Positions 34,394-44,357 of a DNA stretch of 64,000 nt are shown in pieces (the stretch's first letter is position 1; each line of letters opens with the position of its first letter). The notes under the pieces are model-generated. The model made no database searches and had not been told where the DNA came from. It worked only from the letters and a program-made list of their open reading frames with translations. The position numbers were made by a program, and so were the translations under genes. Source of the stretch: Flavobacterium sp. ACN6 (GTDB lineage Bacteria > Bacteroidota > Bacteroidia > Flavobacteriales > Flavobacteriaceae); the NCBI RefSeq assembly GCF_002304005.1, contig NZ_MRCQ01000001.1:310001-374000 (forward strand), read 5' to 3'.

Positions 34394-35356
34394 TTACTTT
34401 ATCTTACTTACACCTTCGGTAGTCTGTACTATTTTTTGAATAGTACCGTCTTTATTATAATGCATATCGTCTACACAAATTGATCGCCTGTAACTGCCTC
34501 CAGTTGGCAAACTCCCGTTGTGGTAAAAAAAGTATGATTTTCCTTTATAGTCAATAATGCCGGGATGTGTGGTAAAACTATTCTCTACATTTTCCTGAAT
34601 AATTCCTTGATAGCTCCAAGGCCCCGTTATATTCTTTGCAGTGCTGTATTCTATCATTTCTGGCTTTGTCCCTTCGCTCGCATATACTAAGTAGTAAAGT
34701 CCTTTTCTTTTATACACCCAAGGTCCTTCAATATAATTTTTAGGTTTAAAAATGGTAATCGCCCCATCTACCTCTATCATGTTCTTTTTAAGCTTTACCC
34801 ATTTACAGCTTCCGTTACCCCAAAACATATAAGCTTGTCCATCATCATCAACAAAAACAGTTGGATCTATATCGTCCCAAGCGTATTTCATATCTGTTGT
34901 CATTTCATTTATTATAAGCGCTTTTCCAATTGCATCTTTAAAAGGACCTGTAGGGCGGTCTGAAACTGCTACGCCTATTGCTGCTCCGCCTTGGCTTACT
35001 TCGTCTTTTTTATGAAATGTAGAAACAAACCAATAAAACTTTCCATCTCTCTCAATACACTGAGCCGCATAAGCATCTCCTGTTGCCCAAGAAAATGTGC
35101 CGGGTGACAGCAGCGCACCGTGGTCTTTCCAGTCTTTCATATTTGTTGTAGAAAAAACATGCCAGTCGGCCATTTTATAATTGGTATCTTCCTGCGTTGC
35201 TACATCATGCCCTGTATATAAATACAAGATTCCTTTATAAACTAGAGGAGCAGGATCTGCAGTAAAGATGTCTTTGATAATAGGATTTTGCGCTTCTGTA
35301 TTTAGCGTAAATAAATAACAAAAGAACACAAACAAAATTTTACTTGAATTTTTCAT
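34394..35356 (-). CDS. GH43 beta-xylosidase/arabinofuranosidase
   Basis: The 320-residue, single-domain five-bladed beta-propeller has a signal peptide (1-22, ...NTEAQ). The catalytic base Asp is in FTADPAPLV at about 34, the pKa-modulating Asp in WDDIDPTVFVDDDG, and the acid Glu in YIEGPWVY. Such short GH43 enzymes split terminal beta-xylosyl or alpha-L-arabinofuranosyl residues from arabinoxylo-oligosaccharides. The gene follows SusD1, separated from it by a stable hairpin at 35420-35449. Confidence 0.88.
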   Translation of the reverse strand: MKNSSKILFVFFCYLFTLNTEAQNPIIKDIFTADPAPLVYKGILYLYTGHDVATQEDTNYKMADWHVFSTTNMKDWKDHGALLSPGTFSWATGDAYAAQCIERDGKFYWFVSTFHKKDEVSQGGAAIGVAVSDRPTGPFKDAIGKALIINEMTTDMKYAWDDIDPTVFVDDDGQAYMFWGNGSCKWVKLKKNMIEVDGAITIFKPKNYIEGPWVYKRKGLYYLVYASEGTKPEMIEYSTAKNITGPWSYQGIIQENVENSFTTHPGIIDYKGKSYFFYHNGSLPTGGSYRRSICVDDMHYNKDGTIQKIVQTTEGVSKIK

Positions 35357-35419
35357 TTTTTGATTTAATTAAAATAATTCGAAAATGTAACTTGATTTTC
35401 AACCGTCTTGGTGTAAACA

Positions 35420-35449
35420 ATAAACAGCGCAGTTAAATGCGCTGTTTAT
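35420..35449 (-). terminator. Hairpin between SusD1 and the GH43 gene
   Basis: ATAAACAGCGCA / TGCGCTGTTTAT is a perfect 12-bp stem with a six-base loop. It has only a weak T-tract, so read-through is likely. It may set a high SusCD-to-enzyme mRNA ratio. Confidence 0.65.
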
Positions 35450-35493
35450 CAAAAAAACTAACTTAACTTAAACTAACCAAAATTTAAATTATC

Positions 35494-36990
35494 TTAATAA
35501 CCAGGATTGTTATCACTTGGTTTTATTTTAGGATTAGAAGATGTCTCCCTGTTTGGTATTGGCCATAATTCGCTTTTCCCCGCAGTAAAACCTGTTCCCT
35601 GCAAAACAGTACTTGCTATACCCCATCTTATAATATCATCAAAACGAGATTGTTCTCCTGCAAATTCTACTTGACGTTCGTGAACAATAGCGGCAAAAAC
35701 AGCTTCTTTTGCCGGTGCAATAGTAGTTGTCAAGTTTGCTCTGTCACGAACTTCTTTGATATATGCTATCGCTGCTGTCTGGGAACCTCCGTCTCTTTGG
35801 TTTTCACATTCTGCTTTCATAAGCAATACATCTGCATAACGCATTACTTTAAAATTAATGCTTGATCGTGTTGCTTCATCTTCTCTTGTGTAATAGTTTT
35901 GATATTTTTTCCAGCCCGCTCTTCTAATACCTGCAGAGGTAGTAAAATTACTTGCTACCATTACCTTCGTTCCTTTTAAATAAGATGATCCTGGCACATA
36001 AAAAGTATCTCCAAAACGGTTATCACCTGCTTCATATGAATCTAAAAGATCATCTGATGGATAGACATTGTACCAGCTGAGATTTCCATATTCCTGCCCT
36101 CTAAGCGTAGACTCCTCAAAGCCGGTTCCACCGCTGTCGCCAACAGCTCCCCATTGATCTCCAGTTCCATTTTTTTCGTCAAATTCTATCTCAAAAATTG
36201 ATTCTTTACCATGTTCTGTTTCTTCCATAAAGTTGTTGTAGAAATTACCTTTGTCTTCTAGGCTGTAACTTGTCACATTATTAAGCGCAGCTAAAGCTTC
36301 ATTATATTTCTTTTGATATAACAATACCTTACCCAAATGTGCATAAGCCGCTTCTTTATTTGCTCTTCCTGATACTTCTGATGCTTTTGGCAGCAGATTT
36401 TGTGATGCAAATACAAGATCTTCTTCAATCAAAGCATATACCTCTGCCTTAGGGCTTCTTGCGTTTCCGATGATAGTACCTGATTTATAAATTGGTAAAT
36501 CACCAAAACGTCTTACTAATAGAAAATAATAGTATGCTCTTAAAAAATGAGCTTCTCCTAAATATTTGTTCTTTTTTTCCTGAGATAAAACAGAAATTGG
36601 AAGAGCATTGATTTTCTGCTCATTATCGAGTACAAAATTAGCTCTCGATATTCCTATATAACAAGCTTCCCAATAATATTGAATAATATCATTTCCTCCG
36701 TTAAAAGAAAAATCTTGGAAAGGTTTCTTGTTTCCTTCTAATTGCGGGTTTCCTAGAGCATCATGTCCCATAAGATCCATGGCGAAGAAAAGATTTCTGC
36801 CATAAAGTCCTCTTGTCTGAAGATTTGCATATGAAGCATTTACGGCAGACTGCACCTGTGCTTCGGTCTTAAAGAAAGTATCAGGCGATAAAGTATTGGG
36901 ATTAGTTAATTCTAATTCGCTGGTGTCACATGAAGTTATGGTTAAAACTCCAGACAGTACTATAAGTATATATTTAATTTTTTTCATCAT
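35494..36990 (-). CDS. SusD/RagB-family outer-membrane glycan-binding lipoprotein (SusD1)
   Basis: The 498-residue lipoprotein has a signal ending LTITSC with the lipid-bearing Cys21. SusD features are the N-terminal TPR-like helices (FFKTEAQVQSAVNASYANLQTRGLYG, AHFLRAYYYFLLVRRFGDLP). The late segment LMKAECENQRDG...VRDRANL, HERQVEFAGEQSRFDDIIRWG and the terminal NPGY are also present. It forms the lid over the SusC1 transporter and binds xylan fragments at the cell surface. It lies 12 bp after SusC1. Confidence 0.93.
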   Translation of the reverse strand: MMKKIKYILIVLSGVLTITSCDTSELELTNPNTLSPDTFFKTEAQVQSAVNASYANLQTRGLYGRNLFFAMDLMGHDALGNPQLEGNKKPFQDFSFNGGNDIIQYYWEACYIGISRANFVLDNEQKINALPISVLSQEKKNKYLGEAHFLRAYYYFLLVRRFGDLPIYKSGTIIGNARSPKAEVYALIEEDLVFASQNLLPKASEVSGRANKEAAYAHLGKVLLYQKKYNEALAALNNVTSYSLEDKGNFYNNFMEETEHGKESIFEIEFDEKNGTGDQWGAVGDSGGTGFEESTLRGQEYGNLSWYNVYPSDDLLDSYEAGDNRFGDTFYVPGSSYLKGTKVMVASNFTTSAGIRRAGWKKYQNYYTREDEATRSSINFKVMRYADVLLMKAECENQRDGGSQTAAIAYIKEVRDRANLTTTIAPAKEAVFAAIVHERQVEFAGEQSRFDDIIRWGIASTVLQGTGFTAGKSELWPIPNRETSSNPKIKPSDNNPGY

Positions 36991-37002
36991 CTTTTTTAAA
37001 TA

Positions 37003-40000
37003 TTAAAATGTAACATCAATTCCAAAAATTACCGATTTTGGCTGTGGATATCTTCCTAAATCAATACCTGCAGAATTTGCATTTGCGTCGGCACGTGCTA
37101 TTTCAGGATCTAAACCTGAGTAATTTGTAATGGTAATAAGGTTCTGCCCGCTTACATAGAATCTTGCTTTTGAAAAATAACTTTTAAATGAGTCTCCTGA
37201 TAATGTATATCCTAAGGCAATATTTTTTAATCTTGTATAAGAACCATCTTCAATGTAACGCTGATTTGCCGAAGACCAGTTGATATCTGCTCCCTGGGCT
37301 CTTGGCAATGTTGCTGAAGGATTTGTAACAACACCATCTACAACAATTGCTCTGTCTAAAACATCGGTGCCGGCATTAAATAAGCGGTTCATTCCTTTTA
37401 GATCAAAAGTATTCGCATTATAAATATCGTTTCCGTGAACTCCTGATATGAAACAATTGAAATCAAAATTTTTATATGAGGCATTAAGGTTTAAACCGTA
37501 AGTAAAATCAGGATATGGATTTCCGATGTTTGTTTTATCATCTGAATTGATTACTCTATTACCATCACGATCCACAATTTTAATATCACCAGGTTTTATA
37601 GTAGTTTGACCTGGTCCAAAAACAGCGTCTACTTCTGCTTGATTTTGATAAATTCCATTAGTTTGGTATCCGTAAAAGTAAAATAATGGCTGACCTACTT
37701 CTAATCTGGAAAAATTCTCTAAACCTGCTCTGGCAGAAGGCCCTCCTAATACACTTGTTACTCCCGGCGCTAAACTCACCACTTCATTTTTACTTGTTCC
37801 CAAATTGGCTACAGCCGACCACGTAAAGTCTCCTTTTCTGTCGTTGAAACCAAGCGAGATTTCATAACCGCTTACTTTTACATCTGCAATATTTTGAATT
37901 TGAGTTCCCCCGCCAGCAGACCCAACAGAAGCCGCTAGTGGAACTGCAAAAAGAATGTCACTGCTTTTATTGTTGAAATATTCAAATGAACCCGTTAGTT
38001 TTTCATCAAAAAAACCAAAATCTACACCTATATTTCTGTCTAGTTTTGACTCCCATTTTAAGTTTGGATTAGCCGCAACTCCCAAAGAAACCCCTGGTGC
38101 ATTTTGTCCTCCAATTGGATAATTATAATTTGCCAGTAAAGTAGCGCTGTATTGGTAATTGTCAATTCTATCGTTTCCTGTTGTTCCAGTACTAGCTCTC
38201 AGTTTTAATGTGCTGAAAATAGAATTTTGCATAAAACTTTCTTTAGCTATATTCCAGCCCGCGGCAACAGAATAAAAATTCCCCCAGCGATTATTAGCCC
38301 CAAAACGAGAAGAAGCATCTCTTCGTCCTGATACAGCTAGAATATATTTATCTTCATAATCGTAGTTAATACGGGCAATATATCCGATGTTTTTTTCTTC
38401 AAAATTGGCAGATCCTAGACTTCCTTCGTTATAACGCAGCTGATCAATTTCGTCTGAAATATAATAACGGCTTCCGGCTGCGAGATTTTGTGATTTTCCA
38501 TCAATTTTAGTAATAACTCCTAAAACTTCCAGATTGTGTTTGTTTGCGATAGTAGTTTTATAAGTTAAACTATTATCAAAAACGATAGTCTGTCCTTGAG
38601 AATTTGTTTCGTTTGTTGCAGAAAATGCCTGCTTGTGATAAGAACCGTCCTGAAAACTCGGAACAAAAGTATGATCTTTGCTTGTGTAGTAATCTAAAGA
38701 AACTTGTGATCTGAATTTCAATCCCTTATAAATTTCTAATTCGGCGAAGATATTTCCAATTACAGATAAGTTATTAATTTTCTGATATCCTAAATTAGCA
38801 ACACGAACAGGATTTTCTGCATCATTTCCATCAATAGCGCTAGGGCCTTGATAACCGCCTAAATTATTTTCATTATAAATTGGGAAATAGGGCGCCATTT
38901 TAATAGCGTGCTCTAATAATGTTCTTCCTCCAGAAGTACGTTCTGGATTAATAGTGCTGAATGACACTCCAATGTTGCTTCCTACTTTTAATTTACCAAT
39001 GTCCTGTGTATTATTTGCTCTAAAAGAATAACGCTCAAAACCTGTATTAACAATAGCTCCTTCTTGTTTTAAATATTCTGCAGAGTAACGGCTTGTCGAA
39101 TTCTCTGTACCATTTGAAAAACTCAAATTGTAATCCTGCATAATTCCGGTTTGAAAAATCTGATCCTGCCAATTGGTGTTTATGTTCCCAAATTCAGCTG
39201 CTCTTGCCGTTAAATCACTTCCCAAATCTTTAGCATATTGAAGATATTGCTGGGTATTTAAAACATTAAATCTTTTTGTTACTTCTTGTCCCCCAACGTA
39301 AGTACTAAAAGTAAGTTGTCCCGGACCTTTTTTTCCTTTTTTAGTGGTAACAACAATAACACCGTTAAAGGCTTTAGAACCGTATAAGGCTGTAGTAGAG
39401 GCATCTTTCAAAACAGATATACTCTCGATATCATTGGGGCTCAGCCCAGAAAGGTTGCCAGTTAAAACCCCGTCAATTACATACAAGGGAGCACTGTTTC
39501 CCATAGTTGCCAGACCACGAATATTAACCGTAGGATTGGAACCCGGCGCACCATTTACAACGGTTACCCCTGCGGCGCGTCCTTGTAAAGCTGATTCAGC
39601 ATTAGTAAGCGGTACGGCAGCAATATCTTTAGAACTCACAGTTGACACTGCTCCTGTAATTTTTGTTCTTTTTTGAGTACCATAAGCAACTACAACTTCA
39701 TTTAAATTTTGTGTGGATTGAATTAGAGTAACATTAATTGAATTTCTTTCGCCTACTGTAATAGTTTGTGAAATTAATCCAACAAAGGAATACGTTATTT
39801 TATCGGTAGGACTAACTCCACTTAAGGAGTACTTACCGTCAAAATCTGTTGATGCGCTATTCTGCGTACCTTCTACATTAATACTGGCACCCGGCAATGG
39901 AAATCCTGAAGGATCGGTAATCACGCCATGAATGGTCTTTGATTGTGCCAATATGCTTTGACTGCCTGCTATAAGCAGCCCAATTAGTGCAATTTTAAGT

Positions 40001-40011
40001 TTTAACTTCAT
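37003..40011 (-). CDS. SusC/RagA-family TonB-dependent transporter (SusC1)
   Basis: The 1002-residue outer-membrane transporter has a signal peptide (1-22, ...SILAQ) and a carboxypeptidase-regulatory-like domain at about 25-105 (GVITDPSGFPLPGASINVEG...ISQTITV). A TonB-box-like NLNEVVVAYGTQ follows, then the plug with PLYVIDGVLTG and DIESISVLKDASTTALYGSKAFNGVIVVTTKKG. The C-terminal beta-barrel ends in an aromatic residue (VIFGIDVTF). It imports xylan oligosaccharides using TonB energy. Its promoter has two CAATCGGTTG operators, at 40154 and 40452. Confidence 0.94.
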   Translation of the reverse strand: MKLKLKIALIGLLIAGSQSILAQSKTIHGVITDPSGFPLPGASINVEGTQNSASTDFDGKYSLSGVSPTDKITYSFVGLISQTITVGERNSINVTLIQSTQNLNEVVVAYGTQKRTKITGAVSTVSSKDIAAVPLTNAESALQGRAAGVTVVNGAPGSNPTVNIRGLATMGNSAPLYVIDGVLTGNLSGLSPNDIESISVLKDASTTALYGSKAFNGVIVVTTKKGKKGPGQLTFSTYVGGQEVTKRFNVLNTQQYLQYAKDLGSDLTARAAEFGNINTNWQDQIFQTGIMQDYNLSFSNGTENSTSRYSAEYLKQEGAIVNTGFERYSFRANNTQDIGKLKVGSNIGVSFSTINPERTSGGRTLLEHAIKMAPYFPIYNENNLGGYQGPSAIDGNDAENPVRVANLGYQKINNLSVIGNIFAELEIYKGLKFRSQVSLDYYTSKDHTFVPSFQDGSYHKQAFSATNETNSQGQTIVFDNSLTYKTTIANKHNLEVLGVITKIDGKSQNLAAGSRYYISDEIDQLRYNEGSLGSANFEEKNIGYIARINYDYEDKYILAVSGRRDASSRFGANNRWGNFYSVAAGWNIAKESFMQNSIFSTLKLRASTGTTGNDRIDNYQYSATLLANYNYPIGGQNAPGVSLGVAANPNLKWESKLDRNIGVDFGFFDEKLTGSFEYFNNKSSDILFAVPLAASVGSAGGGTQIQNIADVKVSGYEISLGFNDRKGDFTWSAVANLGTSKNEVVSLAPGVTSVLGGPSARAGLENFSRLEVGQPLFYFYGYQTNGIYQNQAEVDAVFGPGQTTIKPGDIKIVDRDGNRVINSDDKTNIGNPYPDFTYGLNLNASYKNFDFNCFISGVHGNDIYNANTFDLKGMNRLFNAGTDVLDRAIVVDGVVTNPSATLPRAQGADINWSSANQRYIEDGSYTRLKNIALGYTLSGDSFKSYFSKARFYVSGQNLITITNYSGLDPEIARADANANSAGIDLGRYPQPKSVIFGIDVTF

Positions 40012-40127
40012 TTTAGTTTGTTTTAGTTTGGTTTAAATAGTTAATGGTTTAATTCTTCTAATTCTACTAAGGGTTTATAGTTTTTTATTCAATCATAAAT
40101 TGAAAAATATGGAAGTGATATCGCTAA

Positions 40128-40163
40128 CAAATATAAAAAAACAATAATAAAAACAATCGGTTG
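40128..40163 (-). promoter_or_regulatory. susC1 promoter with LacI-type operator over the -33 element
   Basis: On the minus strand, TATATTTG (40128-40135) is the -7 element. TTG at 40154-40156 lies 18 bp upstream as -33. That TTG is the end of the operator CAATCGGTTG (40154-40163, plus-strand reading). The predicted start is about 110 bp before the SusC1 ATG. Confidence 0.7.
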
Positions 40164-40571
40164 CATTATATTATTTTTAAATTATAAATAAAAAAATAAG
40201 CATATAAAAACATTTAAAATATTTTTATAAGCAAAAAAATAAGAATAATTTATTTTAAAAATTAATTTAAAATGAAAAATAATAATTCAGTAGTCAATTG
40301 ATAGATTTTATAAAAAAAATACAATAATAAAAAATCATCTTAAACAGATGGAATTAATATACAAATGATGTAAAAACTTGTTAAAAAAAGTTAAATCACT
40401 GTTTTATTGTAATTTATATCACGTCTTTCTAGATTATAAAATAAAAAACAACAATCGGTTGCTAAAAATATAAAAAAATGAAGATCAAATATTTAAAAAA
40501 TTTAAAAGAAAGGATATTACTATTCAATTTTATAGAAAGCACTAGAATTTAAATGTTTCCTGCATTTATAC
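40164..40571. other. Long upstream region of susC1
   Basis: About 400 bp of extremely AT-rich, stop-dense sequence without a gene. The only feature I can name is the distal operator at 40452-40461. Confidence 0.55.
40452..40461. promoter_or_regulatory. Distal LacI-type operator of susC1
   Basis: CAATCGGTTG in the context ACAATCGGTTGC, identical to the proximal site and 298 bp upstream of it. The spacing is suitable for repressor looping. Confidence 0.6.
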
Positions 40572-40608
40572 AAAAAAGCCAGCTTTAAAATTTAAAGCTG
40601 GCTTTTTT
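40572..40608 (-). terminator. Strong terminator ending the SusC2 unit
   Basis: An 18-bp perfect stem with core GCCAGCTTTAAA / TTTAAAGCTGGC is flanked by A6 and T6. It lies 51 bp beyond the GH97 stop. Confidence 0.88.
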
Positions 40609-40658
40609 ATCTAAATGAAATACTTCAATACTCTTTTGATACGCTATAAAAAATCAAT

Positions 40659-42602
40659 TTAATTCGTTAGTAACATCCCTCCATTATGAGGTATTTTTAT
40701 TTCAATTTCTTTGTTTTTATTTATTTTCAAAGCACTTACTTTACCGTTTAACTGTTCATCATCGGTATAATAGTTGACTGTCGTCCCAGAAGTAAACATT
40801 TCTAATTTTAATTTTGTCTTCAATATTTTATTCTCAGCATTTATTCCAGCTATATACCACTTTGTTCCTTTTCTTCGAGCTAGTATTGCATACCTGCCTG
40901 GATATCCGTCTAAAAAGCGAACCTCATCCCAAACTACTGGTACTTCTTTCATGAATTTTACAGCCCAGTCTGGGGCATCGTAAAGATTATTTGGTGCTAA
41001 GGCAAAATGCTGTACACCGCTTTGAAAAAGAACCGAAGCTGCTAAAGCAAATACATCAGAGGTCATTCTTTTGGAACCTTTGTTTGCAATGTTATCACTA
41101 TTATAGAATTTATTTAAAGCGCTTCCTCCAAAATCCATACTTCCTACTGTATTTCTAATAAAAGTATGTGTTGCTGCACTTACCGCTTCGTTATCACAGC
41201 TTTGCTGTCCAAAATGTAAATTTTCGCTGGCCAAAACAGCTTCACTAGAAGCAAAATTTGAATACATACGTTCCCATCCGCGTGGTAAAGTACAACCATG
41301 AAAAATAACCAGTATTCCAAAATCATTGGCGTCTGTTAAGATATCTTCGTATAATTTCATGGTTATCTGTTTATCACCGCCAAAAAAATCAACCTTAATT
41401 CCTTTTATTCCAATGCTTTTCATCCATGCCATTTCTCTGCGTCGGACTGCTGTATTATCCATTAATCCTTTTGGTCCCTGTGGAGCATCATTCCAATATC
41501 CATTAGAGTTGTACCACAAATAGAGCCCTACCCCTTTTTTTTCACCATAAACTGCTAATTCATTTATCTTTTCACGGCCAATCTGTGTGTCCCAAAGTGC
41601 ATCAATCAAAATGGTTTTATATCCCATCGAAGCACTAAAATCAATATATTCCTTTTGTACTGAAAAAATGGTGTTGTTATCCATTTTCATAATCCAGCTC
41701 CAAGTGCCTTTTGTATATTGATATTCTTTTGAGGCTTCATATTTAGGTTTAACTAAATCGAATGGAATGGTAGTCTCCACAATTGGCGCAAGTGTTTCTC
41801 CAATTGTAATAGTACGCCATGGCGTTTCTCCCGTAAGCGACATCCCTGGTTCACTTGTCTCATTTCCGTTATTTTCTCCCTTCATCGGAAATCCAATGGT
41901 ATATAAGCCTTTCTCATGCCCTATTAACCTGCTGGCACAATAACCGCTGTCAACACCGGTTTCTGAAATTAAAACCCATCCATTATTGTTTACTTTAAAC
42001 AGACACGGAAATGTATAACCATTTCCCAAGCCATTTTTTCCAAGAACATCATCCAGCGTGTATGAGGTTTCATAACTGGGAGCTGTTCTGGCAAATCCGG
42101 TCATTGGATTACTTTGCGGACAAAGAAATGAAGTGGTTCCTTTTGGCAGTAAAAAACCTGAAACCTCTTCTTGGACAACGCAGGAAAGTGTTTCTTTTTG
42201 TGGATATAATTTATATTTAAATGCTGCATTATTATTACTCACTCTAAAAATCACATCAATAGCGGATTTTCCTTCTTTTATGAATGAAAAAACAGCTTCA
42301 TTAGCCTTATAATGGACACTGCTTTGTTTTATGTTTTGCAGCTGATAAACATCGTCAATTTTATTCTGAGTAACATTTGTTTCTAAAGTTAATCCAGAAC
42401 TAAAATCACCAGCATTGGTTTTTAAACCAAGAGGAGATTTCTCGATAAACGTTTTTTCATTATATGTAACACTGTACAGCGGTATTCCATTATTTACAGA
42501 GACTGATACTGTAAGTTTTCCATCTGGACTTTTCACTGTTGACTGGGCGTTTAGTTTAAAAAAACTTACTAAACATAAGAATATAAAAATTTTAAGATTC
42601 AT
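40659..42602 (-). CDS. GH97 glycoside hydrolase, retaining (alpha-galactosidase-like) type
   Basis: The 647-residue protein has a signal peptide (1-19, ...KLNAQ), an N-terminal beta-super-sandwich (about 25-285), a TIM barrel (about 290-560) and a C-terminal beta domain. Asp405 in GIKVDFFGGD occupies the nucleophile position of retaining GH97 enzymes such as alpha-galactosidases. Inverting SusB-type alpha-glucosidases lack it. Glu454 or Glu460 in SSEAVLASENL would be the acid/base. In this locus it may remove alpha-galactosyl or beta-L-arabinopyranosyl caps from complex xylans. The role is inferred from the neighbourhood. Confidence 0.85.
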   Translation of the reverse strand: MNLKIFIFLCLVSFFKLNAQSTVKSPDGKLTVSVSVNNGIPLYSVTYNEKTFIEKSPLGLKTNAGDFSSGLTLETNVTQNKIDDVYQLQNIKQSSVHYKANEAVFSFIKEGKSAIDVIFRVSNNNAAFKYKLYPQKETLSCVVQEEVSGFLLPKGTTSFLCPQSNPMTGFARTAPSYETSYTLDDVLGKNGLGNGYTFPCLFKVNNNGWVLISETGVDSGYCASRLIGHEKGLYTIGFPMKGENNGNETSEPGMSLTGETPWRTITIGETLAPIVETTIPFDLVKPKYEASKEYQYTKGTWSWIMKMDNNTIFSVQKEYIDFSASMGYKTILIDALWDTQIGREKINELAVYGEKKGVGLYLWYNSNGYWNDAPQGPKGLMDNTAVRRREMAWMKSIGIKGIKVDFFGGDKQITMKLYEDILTDANDFGILVIFHGCTLPRGWERMYSNFASSEAVLASENLHFGQQSCDNEAVSAATHTFIRNTVGSMDFGGSALNKFYNSDNIANKGSKRMTSDVFALAASVLFQSGVQHFALAPNNLYDAPDWAVKFMKEVPVVWDEVRFLDGYPGRYAILARRKGTKWYIAGINAENKILKTKLKLEMFTSGTTVNYYTDDEQLNGKVSALKINKNKEIEIKIPHNGGMLLTN

Positions 42603-42722
42603 GATTTTTTGTGGATTTATCTTTTTTACTAAGGATTTAAAATGCTTAAAGCTCTTTATTTGAAAAACGTTAAATTCAAATTTCTTATATTTTTAAATTG
42701 TACTCGAAACCTTTAGATGGAA

Positions 42723-44303
42723 TTAATTCGTTTCTGAAATTTTATCATCAATACGGAAATAATCAAAATCAACATAACCGCCTGTTGCTTTCGCAGCATA
42801 ATTAAACAACCCAAATCGATAGCCCATAAAATGAGGAAGTGTATACGGTAACTTTATAGGTTTTCCTATACTTGTCCATTTTTTTCCGTCTAAACTGTAA
42901 TAAAATCTTCCTTGGTCTGCTTGGCTTTTAAAATTACATTCGGCTTTAAAATAGATTTTATCCTGAATTAATAGAACACTTTCTATCTCTTTTGGATTAC
43001 CATTCTCTGTATTTACCATGATAATTCTTTTACTGCCATTATCAACTTTTACTCCGACAAGACCAAAATCTTTTTGCAGCAGCGAAAGTCCTGCAAAATC
43101 TCCTTCTTTCATATTTGAAAGCTCCAGCATAGCAGATCCTGAACATACAGGACCAAAAGTTCTCTGCGTTAAAATGTTTTTTACCTGCGTAAAAATGGTG
43201 TCTATTTTGGATGTTTTTAATCTTAAATAACCTTTTCGCTTTTTGACAGACCAATGCGAATTATCAGGATTATGATTCCACTGCCAGACCAGCGGCAGAT
43301 CACTTTCTCCATTTTTTCGCGTAAATTCATCTGAATTGACAATTCCGGGAATAAGACTTTTATTAGCTGGAAGGTTTAAATTTTCTGGCACTTTACCATT
43401 ATCGCCCAATATTGGCCAGTCATTTTCCCATTTTACAGGAACCACATAAGGAATACGACCTACACCTCCCGCATCTCTAAATAAATACGAAAACCACCTG
43501 CCGTCTGGAGTATCAATCAGTCCGCCCTGTGCAACGCCTAAATCCTGAAGTCCAATTTTCCCTTCCCAAGGACCTGTGATCGAATCAGCTCTATGTATAA
43601 TTACGGTCCGCATGCCGTTTTTTGGCCAGCAAATATTAAACAAATAATATTTCCCTTTTATTTTAAAAAGCTGTGATCCTTCTGCTGGCAGCATTATATC
43701 GCTTTTCGCAGGTGCATTGGCATTTTCAATTAAAACTCTTTTGGTTTCTTCTTTAACTTCTGATAAATCCTCTTTTAACTCTATAATTTGAAGTTTGCCA
43801 CCGCCCCAGATAAGGTAAACTTTTCCATTATCATCAAAGAAAAGGGAATGATCGTGATAGGAATTGCTTAAAACAATTCTTTTCCAAGGCCCTTTTTCAA
43901 TATCTTTTGTAGAAAAAATATAGGTTTTACCAGTAGTTCCAGAAAAAGTGCTTACATAATATACACCATTATGAAAACGCAGACTACTCGCCCATGAACC
44001 TCTGCCGTAGTCATTTTTACCGTGATCTAAATTTAGGCGGTCATCATTATCTTCTAAAGTTTGGTACGCATAATTTACCAGATGCCAATTCACTAAATCT
44101 TTAGATTTCATAATAGGCACGCCAGGATTCATGTGCATTGTTGTGCTGCTCATATAATAGACATCCTTAACCCTAATTATAGATAAATCAGGAACATCTG
44201 CAAAAATTATAGGGTTCTGAGCTTTGCCTTTTTGAGCCCGAATTGTCAAAATAGTTAATGTAATTGCCAGAACAGCATAAATAAAATTTCTACTCGCTTT
44301 CAT
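42723..44303 (-). CDS. GH43 with C-terminal beta-sandwich (subfamily 12-like), arabinofuranosidase
   Basis: The 526-residue protein has a signal peptide (1-23, ...TIRAQ). Residues 30-320 form the GH43 propeller. The base Asp is in ADVPDLSIIRV, the second Asp in YHDHSLFFDDNG, and the acid Glu in MLPAEGSQLF. From about 330 a concanavalin-like beta-sandwich follows (DEFTRKNGESDLPLVWQWNH to YVDFDYFRIDD), as usual for GH43 subfamilies active on arabinoxylan side chains. It is preceded 54 bp upstream by the GH127/146 gene. Confidence 0.87.
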   Translation of the reverse strand: MKASRNFIYAVLAITLTILTIRAQKGKAQNPIIFADVPDLSIIRVKDVYYMSSTTMHMNPGVPIMKSKDLVNWHLVNYAYQTLEDNDDRLNLDHGKNDYGRGSWASSLRFHNGVYYVSTFSGTTGKTYIFSTKDIEKGPWKRIVLSNSYHDHSLFFDDNGKVYLIWGGGKLQIIELKEDLSEVKEETKRVLIENANAPAKSDIMLPAEGSQLFKIKGKYYLFNICWPKNGMRTVIIHRADSITGPWEGKIGLQDLGVAQGGLIDTPDGRWFSYLFRDAGGVGRIPYVVPVKWENDWPILGDNGKVPENLNLPANKSLIPGIVNSDEFTRKNGESDLPLVWQWNHNPDNSHWSVKKRKGYLRLKTSKIDTIFTQVKNILTQRTFGPVCSGSAMLELSNMKEGDFAGLSLLQKDFGLVGVKVDNGSKRIIMVNTENGNPKEIESVLLIQDKIYFKAECNFKSQADQGRFYYSLDGKKWTSIGKPIKLPYTLPHFMGYRFGLFNYAAKATGGYVDFDYFRIDDKISETN

Positions 44304-44357
44304 CCCGTTTTTATTTTTGGTTTTTCTTAAAATATGAAGCTGAAATGTTATCTATCA

